Source of the DNA: a virus
DNA: 58,727 nucleotides
Reading direction: 5' to 3' (one strand)
IMG/VR virus record: IMGVR_UViG_3300032287_001165
Location: 1 to 58,727 of that record
Position 1 is the stretch's first letter; every line of letters starts with the position of its first letter. This document shows, in pieces, positions 37,480 through 47,100 of the stretch. Both the position numbers and the translations under genes were made by a program. The notes under the pieces were generated by a model. It made no database searches, was not told the origin of the DNA, and worked only from the letters and a program-made list of their open reading frames with translations.

Positions 37480-39041
37480 TGGAGATCGTTGACAACAAAG
37501 CGCTGATACTGCGCACACGCGACCCAAACAAATACAGCATCATTCCAAAACACAAAGTACTTGGCCATGAAGATGGCATCTATCAAGTTGCTGTGTACTG
37601 GGGACTTGATGAGAGCAGAGTGCTGAAGAACCTTGGTGTCAAAGATGTACCGTCTCCAATCAAAGGACGCTATGGTTGGCCGGGCAAGTACAAGCCAATG
37701 GATCACCAAATTGAGACAGCGGCATTCTTGACGCTACATCGTAGAGCGTTCTGTTTCAACGACCCCGGCACTGGTAAGACGCTCTCTGCATTGTGGGCGG
37801 CTGACTACTTGATGGAACGTGGTGAAGTGCGTAGGGTGTTGGTGTTGTGTCCCCTGTCAATCATGCACAGCGCGTGGATGGGCGACATCATGAACAGCAC
37901 CATGCACAGAAGCGCCATCGTCGCTCACCATCAACAAGCCGCACGTCGAATTGAAATGATTCAGCGTGACTACGAAATCGTGATTGCCAACTACGATGGT
38001 CTGAACTTGATTGCTGATGAGATACGCAACGATGGTCGCTTTGACCTTGTGATTGTTGATGAGGCCAACGCATACAAGAACCCATCAACGCGGCGTTGGA
38101 AGGCGCTGGCATCCATTATCAAACCTGAGACATATCTGTGGATGATGACGGGTACTCCTGCGTCGCAGTCGCCTGTGGATGCGTATGGCCTTGCACGACT
38201 GGTTAACCCAAGCGGTGTGCCCAAGTTTCAAACTGCGTGGCGCGACAGGGTGATGAACAAGATCAGCATGTTCAAGTGGGTGCCAAAAGAAAACTCAAGG
38301 GCGATGGTGTATGACGCACTGCAACCCGCCATCCGTTTCACAAAAGGTCAGTGCCTTGACTTGCCGCCAGTCATCACAGTCACACGCGAAGTACCGATGA
38401 CACCACAACAGAACAAGTACTACCGGATGCTGAAAGAGCAGATGATGGTGCGTGCGGCGGGAGAAGTTATCAGCGCAGTCAACGCAGGTGTGGCAGTCAA
38501 CAAGCTGTTGCAAATATCCTGTGGAGCCGCGTACACAGACGACAAGGAAGTGGTGGAGTTCGATGCGTCTCCTCGACTGAATGTGCTGGACGAAGTGTTG
38601 GAGGAGACTGAACGCAAGGTCATCATCTTCGCGTTGTTCAGGTCAAGCATTGACACCATCGTCACGCACCTTACCAAGCAGGGCTACGCCGTGGGACAAA
38701 TTCATGGCGACGTGACTGCAACAAAGCGCGGGCAGATCATTGGCGACTTTCAGACCACTGACAAGATACGCGTGCTGGTGATGCAGCCACAAGCGACTGC
38801 ACACGGGATTACCCTAACTGCCGCAGACACTGTGGTGTTCTTTGGGCCACTGATGAGCGTGGAGATGTACACACAATGTATTGCACGCGCAGACAGGAAA
38901 GGTCAAAACTCTGACAAAGTTACTGTGGTACACATTGAGTCAAGCCCGATTGAGAAAAAACTATTCAAAGCAATGGACGGTAAAGTTACTGACCACAAGT
39001 TGCTGGTAGACATGTTCGACAGCGAAGTGAAAAATATTTAA
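37479..39041 (+). CDS. SNF2-family helicase/ATPase
   Basis: A 520-residue superfamily 2 motor. Walker A NDPGTGKT (94-101), motif II VDEAN (193-197), motif III MTGTPAS (223-229), motif V QATAHGITLTAAD (438-450) and motif VI QCIARADRKGQ (466-476). The Gln/Arg-rich motif VI with RxGQ is typical of SNF2-type translocases. Length is that of the compact phage SNF2 proteins found with family A polymerases. It probably moves on double-stranded DNA to help replication or recombination. Motif II is DEAN, a slight departure from the usual DEAH/DEAQ. Confidence 0.9.
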   Translation: MEIVDNKALILRTRDPNKYSIIPKHKVLGHEDGIYQVAVYWGLDESRVLKNLGVKDVPSPIKGRYGWPGKYKPMDHQIETAAFLTLHRRAFCFNDPGTGKTLSALWAADYLMERGEVRRVLVLCPLSIMHSAWMGDIMNSTMHRSAIVAHHQQAARRIEMIQRDYEIVIANYDGLNLIADEIRNDGRFDLVIVDEANAYKNPSTRRWKALASIIKPETYLWMMTGTPASQSPVDAYGLARLVNPSGVPKFQTAWRDRVMNKISMFKWVPKENSRAMVYDALQPAIRFTKGQCLDLPPVITVTREVPMTPQQNKYYRMLKEQMMVRAAGEVISAVNAGVAVNKLLQISCGAAYTDDKEVVEFDASPRLNVLDEVLEETERKVIIFALFRSSIDTIVTHLTKQGYAVGQIHGDVTATKRGQIIGDFQTTDKIRVLVMQPQATAHGITLTAADTVVFFGPLMSVEMYTQCIARADRKGQNSDKVTVVHIESSPIEKKLFKAMDGKVTDHKLLVDMFDSEVKNI

Positions 39042-39050
39042 AGAAAGGAG

Positions 39051-39078
39051 TTGCGTTTGGATTTGTTCCGTGTATGAT
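39051..39078 (+). promoter_or_regulatory. Sigma70-like promoter before the SSB operon
   Basis: TTGCGT (39051-39056), 16-base spacer, TATGAT (39073-39078), in the 70-bp gap after the helicase gene. The first base after it in use would be about 39085, 27 bases before the next start. Confidence 0.5.
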
Positions 39079-39111
39079 GTAAAAGGTTAGACAAAATAAC
39101 AGGAGAAGCAA

Positions 39112-39561
39112 ATGACTGCAATAGTCGATGATGACGCTCCCCAACAGGAGGAGCAGAGTGAGCTGTCAACTGTCCCTATGGACAAGTTGGCCAAGGTGTA
39201 CCGCAGGATGGCGGCTCGAATCCAAGAGCTGACGCAAGCGTACGAAAACGAAGTTGAGGAAATCAAACGGCAACAAGACATCGTGAAGATTGCCCTCAAA
39301 GATCAGATGCTCGCACTGGGTGTATCCTCTGTGCGCACTGACCAAGGCACTGTGGTGTTGTCAACAAAGACACGCTACAACACACAAGACTGGGATTCAT
39401 TCAAGACATTCGTGCTTCAACACGAAGCCGTTGACTTGTTGGAGAAGCGTATTGCGCAGACCAACATGGCGACATTTCTTGAAGACAACCCCGGCCTCGT
39501 ACCACCCGGATTGAACTCATTGACTGAGTACGCAATCTCTGTTCGCAAACCAACCAAGTAA
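39112..39561 (+). CDS. Conserved phage protein next to SSB (Gam-like in outline)
   Basis: A 149-residue protein: an acidic start (VDDDAPQQEEQSELSTVPMD), a coiled coil (KVYRRMAARIQELTQAYENE, VEEIKRQQDIVKIALKDQML) and a C-terminal beta/alpha part with VRTDQGTVVLSTKTRY and PGLVPPGLNSLTEYAISVRK. The layout and the place beside a single-stranded DNA-binding gene resemble host-nuclease inhibitors of the Gam type, but key sequence evidence is lacking. ACAGGAGAAGC leader. Confidence 0.65.
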   Translation: MTAIVDDDAPQQEEQSELSTVPMDKLAKVYRRMAARIQELTQAYENEVEEIKRQQDIVKIALKDQMLALGVSSVRTDQGTVVLSTKTRYNTQDWDSFKTFVLQHEAVDLLEKRIAQTNMATFLEDNPGLVPPGLNSLTEYAISVRKPTK

Positions 39562-39577
39562 TCAGGAGAAATATCAC

Positions 39578-40528
39578 ATGACCAATGTGACGCTTTTTAA
39601 CAAAGCAAACGTACCAGCGTTTGCAAAGAATCGTGAGGGCTTGTCCTCAGTAGCCAAAGCTTTGGCGGGTAACAATTTGGATACCACCAAGCGTATCTCA
39701 ATCAAAGGCGGCGTGTTCCGCTTGTATAGCGGCGGTAAAGAAATCGCCTCAATCGAAGAACGCTATCTGGACGTTGTGTTCGTTGCCGCTGCGCCAGACA
39801 TTGGCCGCGTGTTCTACGCCAAGTCCTACGATGGTGAGGTGTCTGCGCCTGACTGCTGGTCGGCTGATGGTAAGACACCCTCTATTGATGCTGGCAACAG
39901 ACAGCATTCAAACTGCAAAGACTGCCCACAGAACATTGCAGGGTCTGGTCAGAACAACAGCCGCGCATGCCGCTTCCAGCAACGTGTTGCCGTGGTGTTG
40001 GCCAACGACATGGAAGGCGACATCCTCCAGTTGACACTGCCAGCCAAGTCCATCTTTGGTGATGGCGAAGGCGAGAACCGCCCATTACAGGCGTACATCA
40101 AGTGGTTGATGGCACAGCAAGAACCCATCGACCCCAGCTTGGTTGTGACCCGTTTGAAGTTCGATACCAAGTCTGAAAGCCCCAAGCTGTTCTTCAAAGA
40201 GATGCGCTGGTTGAACGAAGACGAGTACGAAATCATTTCTGCCAAGGCTGAGTCAGCAGAAGCCAAACGCGCTGTTGCGATGACCATGCCGAAGCCCGCC
40301 ACTGTGGCGGCTCCTCTGGCTATTGCTGGTACACGTCCTGCCAAGGTTGAAGAAGCTGAGGAAGAAGAACCCCCAGCACCCCCACCCAAGGCAAAGAAAG
40401 CCAAGCCTGCGCCTGTTGAGGATGAGGGCGAAGAGCCGACTGTGCGTAAGGAAGAGAAGAAGCCGAGTGCCGTGCCTGCCAAGAAATCCAACTTGGCGGC
40501 AATGGTTGATGATTGGGACGAGTCTTAA
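39578..40528 (+). CDS. Single-stranded DNA-binding protein-like
   Basis: A 316-residue protein. An N-terminal beta region (RISIKGGVFRLYSGGKEIAS) is followed by a Cys cluster (DCWSADGKTP, NCKDCPQNIA, ACRFQQRVAV) that suggests a zinc site inside an OB-like fold, as in several phage SSBs. From residue 245 on it is Pro/Ala/Lys/Glu-rich and disordered, ending MVDDWDES, the acidic tail by which SSBs bind partners. CAGGAGAA leader. It lies between the Gam-like gene and a Cro-like regulator, in the replication module. Confidence 0.75.
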   Translation: MTNVTLFNKANVPAFAKNREGLSSVAKALAGNNLDTTKRISIKGGVFRLYSGGKEIASIEERYLDVVFVAAAPDIGRVFYAKSYDGEVSAPDCWSADGKTPSIDAGNRQHSNCKDCPQNIAGSGQNNSRACRFQQRVAVVLANDMEGDILQLTLPAKSIFGDGEGENRPLQAYIKWLMAQQEPIDPSLVVTRLKFDTKSESPKLFFKEMRWLNEDEYEIISAKAESAEAKRAVAMTMPKPATVAAPLAIAGTRPAKVEEAEEEEPPAPPPKAKKAKPAPVEDEGEEPTVRKEEKKPSAVPAKKSNLAAMVDDWDES

Positions 40529-40535
40529 GAAGGGC

Positions 40536-40549
40536 GGGGCTTCGGCCCC
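40536..40549 (+). promoter_or_regulatory. Stable UUCG hairpin over the ribosome site of the next gene
   Basis: GGGGC-TTCG-GCCCC: a 5-bp stem with the extra-stable C(UUCG)G loop. It ends seven bases before the ATG at 40557, and the only Shine-Dalgarno-like G run is in its stem. No T run follows, so it is not an intrinsic terminator. Confidence 0.6.
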
Positions 40550-40556
40550 TTACAAC

Positions 40557-40835
40557 ATGGCTTACTCAACTCAAACAATCAACATGGTCATGAAAGCGCC
40601 AAAGACGTTGGGCAATCAACTCGGGCGCTGGGCTGTTCACCACAACTTCTCTGTCGTAAGAATCTCTCAAGCACTTGGTGTGTCACGCCAATCTGTTTAC
40701 AACTGGTTCGGCGGTGGAGAAGTTTTTGTGGCGTACCGACCAACGGTAACGTCGCTTCTCAAAATCCTACAAACATCAAGCACAGCCGACGAGGCTTGGA
40801 GAAAAACATGCAAGGCGTTCAACCTAAGCAATTGA
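40557..40835 (+). CDS. Cro/XRE-like helix-turn-helix regulator
   Basis: A 92-residue protein. NFSVVRISQALGVSRQSVYN plus WFGGGE is a clear helix-turn-helix (residues about 32-55), preceded by a short basic helix and followed by a helical dimer region. Likely a DNA-binding regulator of phage genes. Its translation may be held down by the UUCG hairpin just upstream. It overlaps the next gene by 28 bases. Confidence 0.75.
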   Translation: MAYSTQTINMVMKAPKTLGNQLGRWAVHHNFSVVRISQALGVSRQSVYNWFGGGEVFVAYRPTVTSLLKILQTSSTADEAWRKTCKAFNLSN

Positions 40836-41017
40836 CAGACAACGAGCTTCTGCGCTACGTTTACATCATGGGTTTTGACCGAGTTCCTCCTGACTGGGTT
40901 GAAGTTCTTGTAGAACGCATGGCTGATTTGATCGACAAGAAACACAGTGTTTACCACGAAGGTTTTGAAGACGGTTTTCAGCAAGGCATAGAACACGCAA
41001 CAGACGACTTTAAATAA
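40808..41017 (+). CDS. Small acidic helical protein, unknown
   Basis: A 69-residue protein (MQGVQPKQLTDNELLRYVYI, MGFDRVPPDWVEVLVERMAD). The ATG at 40808 is preferred over an upstream TTG because GGAGA lies at the right distance. Two helices, acidic C terminus (GFEDGFQQGIEHATDDFK). Function unknown. Confidence 0.65.
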   Translation: MQGVQPKQLTDNELLRYVYIMGFDRVPPDWVEVLVERMADLIDKKHSVYHEGFEDGFQQGIEHATDDFK

Positions 41018-41031
41018 ACCAAAGGATAGAC

Positions 41032-43941
41032 ATGACTCCGCTTGAGTTCCTAGCGGTGGTTCTTCCGTCCCCGGGTTTAGGCTCGTACTGTGCGGTAGAA
41101 CTCACAAAAAGAAAACAACATGTGTTCACGGACACAATTGAGGAACTGCAACCCCACATAGACGACTGGAACACCAACCACTGCGACATCTTCTATGCCG
41201 TATCTTGCTTCAGCGGTAAGAAACGCGACGCTGAGAAGGCCACACACATAAAGTCATTCTTTGTTGACTTGGATGGGTACGCTTCCAAAAAGGAAGCAGT
41301 GTTGGCGTTGGACGCATTTATGGCCAAGGTCGGACTGGATAAGCTTGGCAAGCCGTGGATTGTTGGTTCTGGTGGTGGGCTTCACTGCTACTGGCCGATT
41401 ACACGCGATATGACTATTGCTGAATGGCGACCTGTTGCGCAGAGCATAAAACTCCTGTGTAAACAAGAAGGCATGGTCATTGACATGAATGTCACCGCAG
41501 ATGCAGCGCGGTTGATGCGCATACCCGGCACGATGAACCACAAGAAGAAGTACACAGTACCGCTTCCTGTAAAGCTGTTGATGGAAGGTGACCTGTTTGA
41601 CTTCGATGCGTTTGCTGAAGTCATCAACTCCAACCTCAAAGAAAAAGCAGTGCCGCAACCTGACCCCATCATGTTGCCGGGGGCACGGCCAAAGAACGCC
41701 AAGACTGCCGCGCAAGTCAAGATGATGCAAAACAGTCGCACAGTCTTTGCCGAGTTTGAACCTCACTGCGCACAGATTGCCGACTACGTTGCCACCGCCC
41801 AAGACGACGGCAAAGAACCTGTGTGGAGGGCGTTGCTGTCATGGGCCAAGGTCTGTGATGACGGCGCGGAGAAAGCTGTATGGCTGTCAGAGCTACACCC
41901 ATACACGCCAGACAGGATGAACCAGAAGCTGGCAGAGATCAAGGGGCCGTACTCCTGCGTGGCGATGGACTCACTGAACCCCGGCATATGCACAGGTTGT
42001 CCACACTGGGGCAAGATCACAAACCCACTGATACTTGGGCGGGAGATCAAAGCTGACAACACCGAGAAGGTCATACCCATGACCACGGTCAGCGAAGACT
42101 TTGTTGAAGAAGACTTCTTTGCGCTGGAGGATGCACCAGACAGCGACGAGCCAGAACATATTGATGCAGTCAAGCGCCCACTGCCCCCACGCGGGTACAG
42201 CTACGGCGAGAACGGCGGCGTGTATTTTGTGAAGGTGGAGGAGGATGAGGACGGCAAGAAGTCCAAGAAGACTGTCCAGCTTGTTCCGTACGACTTGTTT
42301 GTGGTTGACCTGCTCAAGATGGAGAACGACCACTTGGTTCACATGGCCGCTGTGCGTCCCGAAGGCGTGCTGACACTGAACTTCCCACAGAAATCAATCG
42401 TGAGCAAGGACGAGACGCTCAAGTGGCTGGCCAGTCAGAACATCGTGTCCACATTTGCTGGTTACGACAAACAGCTTTACGAATACGTGCGAGCCTGTGT
42501 AGGTGAGGCGTCGCAAGCCAAGAAGCCCATCGTCATTCCATACCAATGTGGCTGGCAAGAGAACAACAGCTTTGTGTACAACAACCGCGTGTTCACCAAG
42601 GAGGGTACAGAGACCCGCATCCCGATGCCCGGCCTTGAGAACATCAACCGCAACACGTCAGGTGCTGGCAGTCTGGAGAACTGGCGCAAGCTGTGGCAGA
42701 CCATATTCGTGGACAAGCCCGGCATGGAGACGGCGTTGGCTGTGTGTCTGGACTCGTTTGGTGCGCCGCTGATGCGTTTCACAGAGTATGAAGGCTTCGT
42801 GTGGCACATCGGGTCACGCTGGTCTGGTACTGGTAAATCACTGGTGCTGAGCGCCAAGGCTGGTGTATGGGGCAACCCTCTGCGTTACAGAACAGGTAAG
42901 GGTACATCGCCCGTAGCCATGCAACAACGCGCTGGTCTGCTCAACAGCATGCCGCTTCTGATTGATGAGATCACGAATACCCAGCGTGCTGACATGGAGT
43001 GGGCACCAACGTTCATCTTTGACTTTGCTGAAGCGCAGGGCAAAGAGCGTATGGAGTCTGGCGCGAACAAAGAACGCATCAACAACACCACATGGAAGAC
43101 AACATGCACGATGACTTCCAACGAAAGCTTGACCGACTACATGGCGGGGGCAAGAAAGTTCAGCTCAAACGGTGAGCTGCTACGTATGCTGGAGTGGAAT
43201 CCCAACGTCAAGCTGGAGTGGACACCCAAGGAACGCGAAGTGCTGTTGATGATGAAGCACAACTACGGCGTGGCTGGCGAAGCTTGGATTAAGTGGCTGA
43301 CAAGAAACCAGCACATTGCAGAAGAAGTTGTGGCCAAGACGCACAAGCACCTGAAGAAAGTCATGGAGTTTGATGATGACGAGCGGTACTGGCATGCTGG
43401 CTGCACAGTGGTCGTTGCGGCGGCTGTCTTATTGCGCAGGGACTACGCCAACATTCTGGACGTTGAGGTGCAGAAAGTCATTGACGCTTTGAAAGTGCTT
43501 GTAGAGAAAGCCCGTGGGATTGTGCGTGGCAGTGTGCGCACCGCTGAGGATGTGTTGAACGCCTACACCGGAGACAACTACGGCAACTTCATCATCATCA
43601 AGAAAGCCGAAGGCCGCCTCATGGCCGCATGGGGGGATGGTGAGACGGTTGACAAGTCGATCACAAGGTCAAAAGTACTGGGGCGTGTTGAGCACGGCAC
43701 GCTTGCCGACGGGTTCAGGGAGTATTACATTGAGGAACAACTGCTCAGGAAGCACTGCGTCAGCATGAGTTTCAGCTACGACGATTTTAAGAAGCAGATG
43801 GAGAAGATGTTCCGCGTCAAATACTCCAAGAAAGATATGCTGGGCAAGACCAACGGCCCGTCAATGCGCGTCAATGCAATGCACATAACTTTTGAGGAAG
43901 AGCATTTCAATGGAAATAATCTATCCGTGGGCGACACTTAA
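41032..43941 (+). CDS. Primase-helicase (AEP-like primase plus DUF927-type ATPase)
   Basis: A 969-residue fusion. Primase: FFVDLDG (77-82, metal-binding DxD), SGGGLHCYW (113-121) and the D..ARLMRIPGTMNHK segment (157-171), the three motifs of archaeo-eukaryotic-type primases. Middle: Cys/acidic linker (about 310-410). ATPase: GSRWSGTGKS (about 595-604, Walker A) and LLIDEITN (about 641-648, Walker B) with WQENNSFVYNNRVF upstream, typical of DUF927 helicase domains. It should prime and unwind at the fork for the family A polymerase. CAAAGGATAG leader. A distinct DnaB helicase was not seen. Confidence 0.9.
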   Translation: MTPLEFLAVVLPSPGLGSYCAVELTKRKQHVFTDTIEELQPHIDDWNTNHCDIFYAVSCFSGKKRDAEKATHIKSFFVDLDGYASKKEAVLALDAFMAKVGLDKLGKPWIVGSGGGLHCYWPITRDMTIAEWRPVAQSIKLLCKQEGMVIDMNVTADAARLMRIPGTMNHKKKYTVPLPVKLLMEGDLFDFDAFAEVINSNLKEKAVPQPDPIMLPGARPKNAKTAAQVKMMQNSRTVFAEFEPHCAQIADYVATAQDDGKEPVWRALLSWAKVCDDGAEKAVWLSELHPYTPDRMNQKLAEIKGPYSCVAMDSLNPGICTGCPHWGKITNPLILGREIKADNTEKVIPMTTVSEDFVEEDFFALEDAPDSDEPEHIDAVKRPLPPRGYSYGENGGVYFVKVEEDEDGKKSKKTVQLVPYDLFVVDLLKMENDHLVHMAAVRPEGVLTLNFPQKSIVSKDETLKWLASQNIVSTFAGYDKQLYEYVRACVGEASQAKKPIVIPYQCGWQENNSFVYNNRVFTKEGTETRIPMPGLENINRNTSGAGSLENWRKLWQTIFVDKPGMETALAVCLDSFGAPLMRFTEYEGFVWHIGSRWSGTGKSLVLSAKAGVWGNPLRYRTGKGTSPVAMQQRAGLLNSMPLLIDEITNTQRADMEWAPTFIFDFAEAQGKERMESGANKERINNTTWKTTCTMTSNESLTDYMAGARKFSSNGELLRMLEWNPNVKLEWTPKEREVLLMMKHNYGVAGEAWIKWLTRNQHIAEEVVAKTHKHLKKVMEFDDDERYWHAGCTVVVAAAVLLRRDYANILDVEVQKVIDALKVLVEKARGIVRGSVRTAEDVLNAYTGDNYGNFIIIKKAEGRLMAAWGDGETVDKSITRSKVLGRVEHGTLADGFREYYIEEQLLRKHCVSMSFSYDDFKKQMEKMFRVKYSKKDMLGKTNGPSMRVNAMHITFEEEHFNGNNLSVGDT

Positions 43942-44128
43942 ACCGGGCGAGGGGTTTTTTGTTCCCGGACTGGACGTAGAAAAGGTAAGGGAGTTGGGGC
44001 TACGCGCCTCAATTCCCTACAAGTACCGCACTCAAGCGTTTGTTGGCATCAGAAAGGGATTGATAGGTGTATGGTTTTATCGGAAACCTCTCTCACCGTT
44101 TGAGCTACGGCGATCTTTATCTTCCTGA
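43910..44128 (+). CDS. Small conserved phage protein at the end of the early strand
   Basis: A 72-residue protein (MEIIYPWATLKPGEGFFVPG, LDVEKVRELGLRASIPYKYR, AFVGIRKGLIGVWFYRKP). The GxxFFVPGLDxxKVRExGLRA...GVWFYR pattern is a known small family that follows phage primase genes. GAGGAAGA ribosome site; it starts 32 bases inside the primase gene. Its last 80 bases overlap, on the opposite strand, the end of the giant late gene. Confidence 0.75.
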   Translation: MEIIYPWATLKPGEGFFVPGLDVEKVRELGLRASIPYKYRTQAFVGIRKGLIGVWFYRKPLSPFELRRSLSS

Positions 44129-47100
44129 TCTGGTCAAGTTGCTCACGCTTGGCTTCTGGTGTCATGCTTGATGCGGTGATTGCACGTTCGGCCTGAGTCA
44201 ACTTGTTCATGTTTGCTTTGAACTTGTTGGCCAAGTCTGCTTGCATGTATTCGTTGCCACGACGTTGGAGCAAGTCTTTGGCTTCCGACATACGCCCTTC
44301 CGCAACCATCCTGTCGAACGACTGTTTGACTTTGAGGTTCTCGTTCATGCGCTCATACACACTGTTGATGATGCCGCCAGCGTCGTTGGGTTGGAATGCC
44401 CCGCCAATGATTGGGTAGTCCGACAGCCGCTTGACCGCTTGCTCAGGAGTCTCACCTGTTGGTACGCCAACACTGAGTGCGTGCATGAACGCCAAGCCCA
44501 TCGTGCCTGTGTAGCCGCTGATGAGTTGCTCAAACACGATTGGGGAGATACCGAAAGCCTTACCGACCGACTTGGCCAGCTCAGATGTATTGGCGCGGAA
44601 CTGTTCTTCTGGTAACAGTTCTTTCTCCCGCGCAGACAGGATGTCCCTGCCTGTGTAGAACGACTTGCCAAGACCTGCCTCAATGGCGGGTTTCAAAGCC
44701 TGAGGTATGCCATAGGACGAACCGCCGGGGACTGTCTGCAACAAAATTTGTTTGAACGCCTTGACTGCTTCTTCGCCGCCATGCTCGTTGACCATGCTGT
44801 TGTACAGCGCCTCCGGCAATGCTTTGAAGATGTATCCAATCTCAAATGGGACGGGGATGCGCACAGGTTCATCCAGTCCGGGCACTCTCACAAACCAGTT
44901 GCCGTATTTCTGGTCAGGGGTAGCGTTCTTGTACGCGTCGTCGTCCTGCATCAAGGCGGCGTAGGCGAGGCTGGCAACAGCCATCATGGCTCCACGTTGC
45001 AACAACTTCTCACGGATACGCACCTGATCGTTGAACGGCATCTTGCCCATCGACGCTTTGTACAGCACGTTCAGACCTTGAATCTGGGCGTTGAAGAACG
45101 GGATCAGCGAATTGGCCACATGAACTGATGGGGATGCGCCACGCTTGTTAAAGTTCATGGACTCCAACGCCAGCAGTGTTGCCTCCATCTCAGACAGACC
45201 CTGCTCAATGTAGCTGTTGTACTGTGCACGACGTGTTGTGGCATCTGCCTCCATGCTCATGGCTTCAAGCTTACCCAGCGCAGTCATCCAACCCGGTTTG
45301 CCCTCAGCTACGTCACGCAGAATCTTGGTCAGGTCTGCGGCTCCACCAGTAAATTGCTGCCCACCAGTAACACCACGGCGCTCAAGTGTCTTTTTGGTTG
45401 TGGAGTTCAGTTCTTTCAATGCACCAATGACCGGCATAAAGTCTGCGCCAGAAAGAATAGGCGCGGCCAAGGAGTCACGGAACAATTGTTTTGCTGTGTA
45501 CAGCGGGCTGATGGTAATTGCTTTACGCAACAACTGAGATGGCATCGCCATTACACGCAGCATTGTGGGCATTTGTGTGGGAATACCCTTCATGCCTTTG
45601 ACCAGTATGTCGGCGGGCACACCAGTATCAAACTCTTTGTTGCCGATCTTGACTTTCTCGGTAGCAATCACAGCATAGCGATCTTTGCCGTCATCACGAA
45701 ACTTAACTACGTCAGGGCCGTCCGCAATTTTCACAAACTTAGCAGCTTTGAGATCAACCAATTCAAACACAGCGTTCTTGGTAGCCAAATTACGCATACC
45801 CATGTCCATCAACATGTTGGTGTTCTGCACCGAGCTTGTCATGAAATCAAGGATGGGTTTGTCGCCACCTATCAACTCATGTAAGTACGGTTGTTCAGCA
45901 ATACTGCCAATGCGGATGGGGGACTCGCCACCAATTAAAAGCTCGGCCACGCCGTTGCGTTCACGATAAAACGGGATGTAATCGTTCTCACTTAACAAAC
46001 GCTTGGCCACATCTTTAGACAAAGCACCAGTGCTAACAACAAACTCAACCAAGTTGCGGTTGTACGCGTTGTACTCATCTCGCGCAAGTTTAAGCACATC
46101 CTCTAGGCCGGGTGTAGCCTTGATGGCGGCCATAGTGTCATCCAGCAGTTCTTGAGTCACATCTTCACCAAAATTCAACGTGCTCAGCCCTTTGTTCTTT
46201 GCGCGAAGTGCGGCCATATACAAAGTAAAAACACTGTTCACAGCTTCTGCGTTGCCCACCATAGGTTGTGCGTCTTTCAGAATCTGCACCACGTTGTGAA
46301 TGTTGGCGCTTTCCTTGCTCTCTATCACACGCTCAACACGCCCATCTGGGCGAGTCTTCTCCACGATTGCAGGTGCGCCGTTGGAGATTGCTTGCGACAC
46401 AAAGTTCATGCGCTGGTCGTACATGCGCAAGTAGTACAGCATCTGCGTGCCTTTGAGTGGCTCCATGTATTTGGCCAAACGCTCGAAGCCTGCAAACCTG
46501 TCCACAAGCTGTGTCTCAAAAGCCAGACCGGTCAAGTTGGCTTTAATTTTCTGCCACAAACTTCTGTCCTTGGCCACAATCTTTTTGATAAAACCGCCAC
46601 GCTTGGCAATCTCAGGGTTTGTGAAATCTGCGGCACGCGAGAACAGTATCTCGCCTTTTTGCATTGGTTGTGTTTGATTGATTGGGTTGATGTCAGTAGC
46701 GATGATCTGCGCACCTTCATCTTTATCACCAAAGTCAACATAGTTGTATGTACCGGGTACTCCTGAGCTTGTAGCAGAATATCTTGATACACCATCAAAA
46801 AACTTAATACCCGCAACACCTTCAGCGTGCAACATCTCAGATGCAAACATGTCGCACAACTCACTTGGCATACCGTTTTGTTCAAGCACGGCACCTAAAG
46901 CGTTATACAAATCACGCCCATTTTGTCGGTCTGCCCGCACATGGCCTATTGAACGGTTAAACACTGCTTGTTGTTTTTTGTCCAATGAATCGTAAATGCG
47001 TTTGAACGCGTCTTTAACAACTTCTGGTTGTTTGTCTGCGTGGCTATCATAAAGAATGTACTCGTTTTCTGGACGCGTATGCAATGTGCGCATCATGTAG

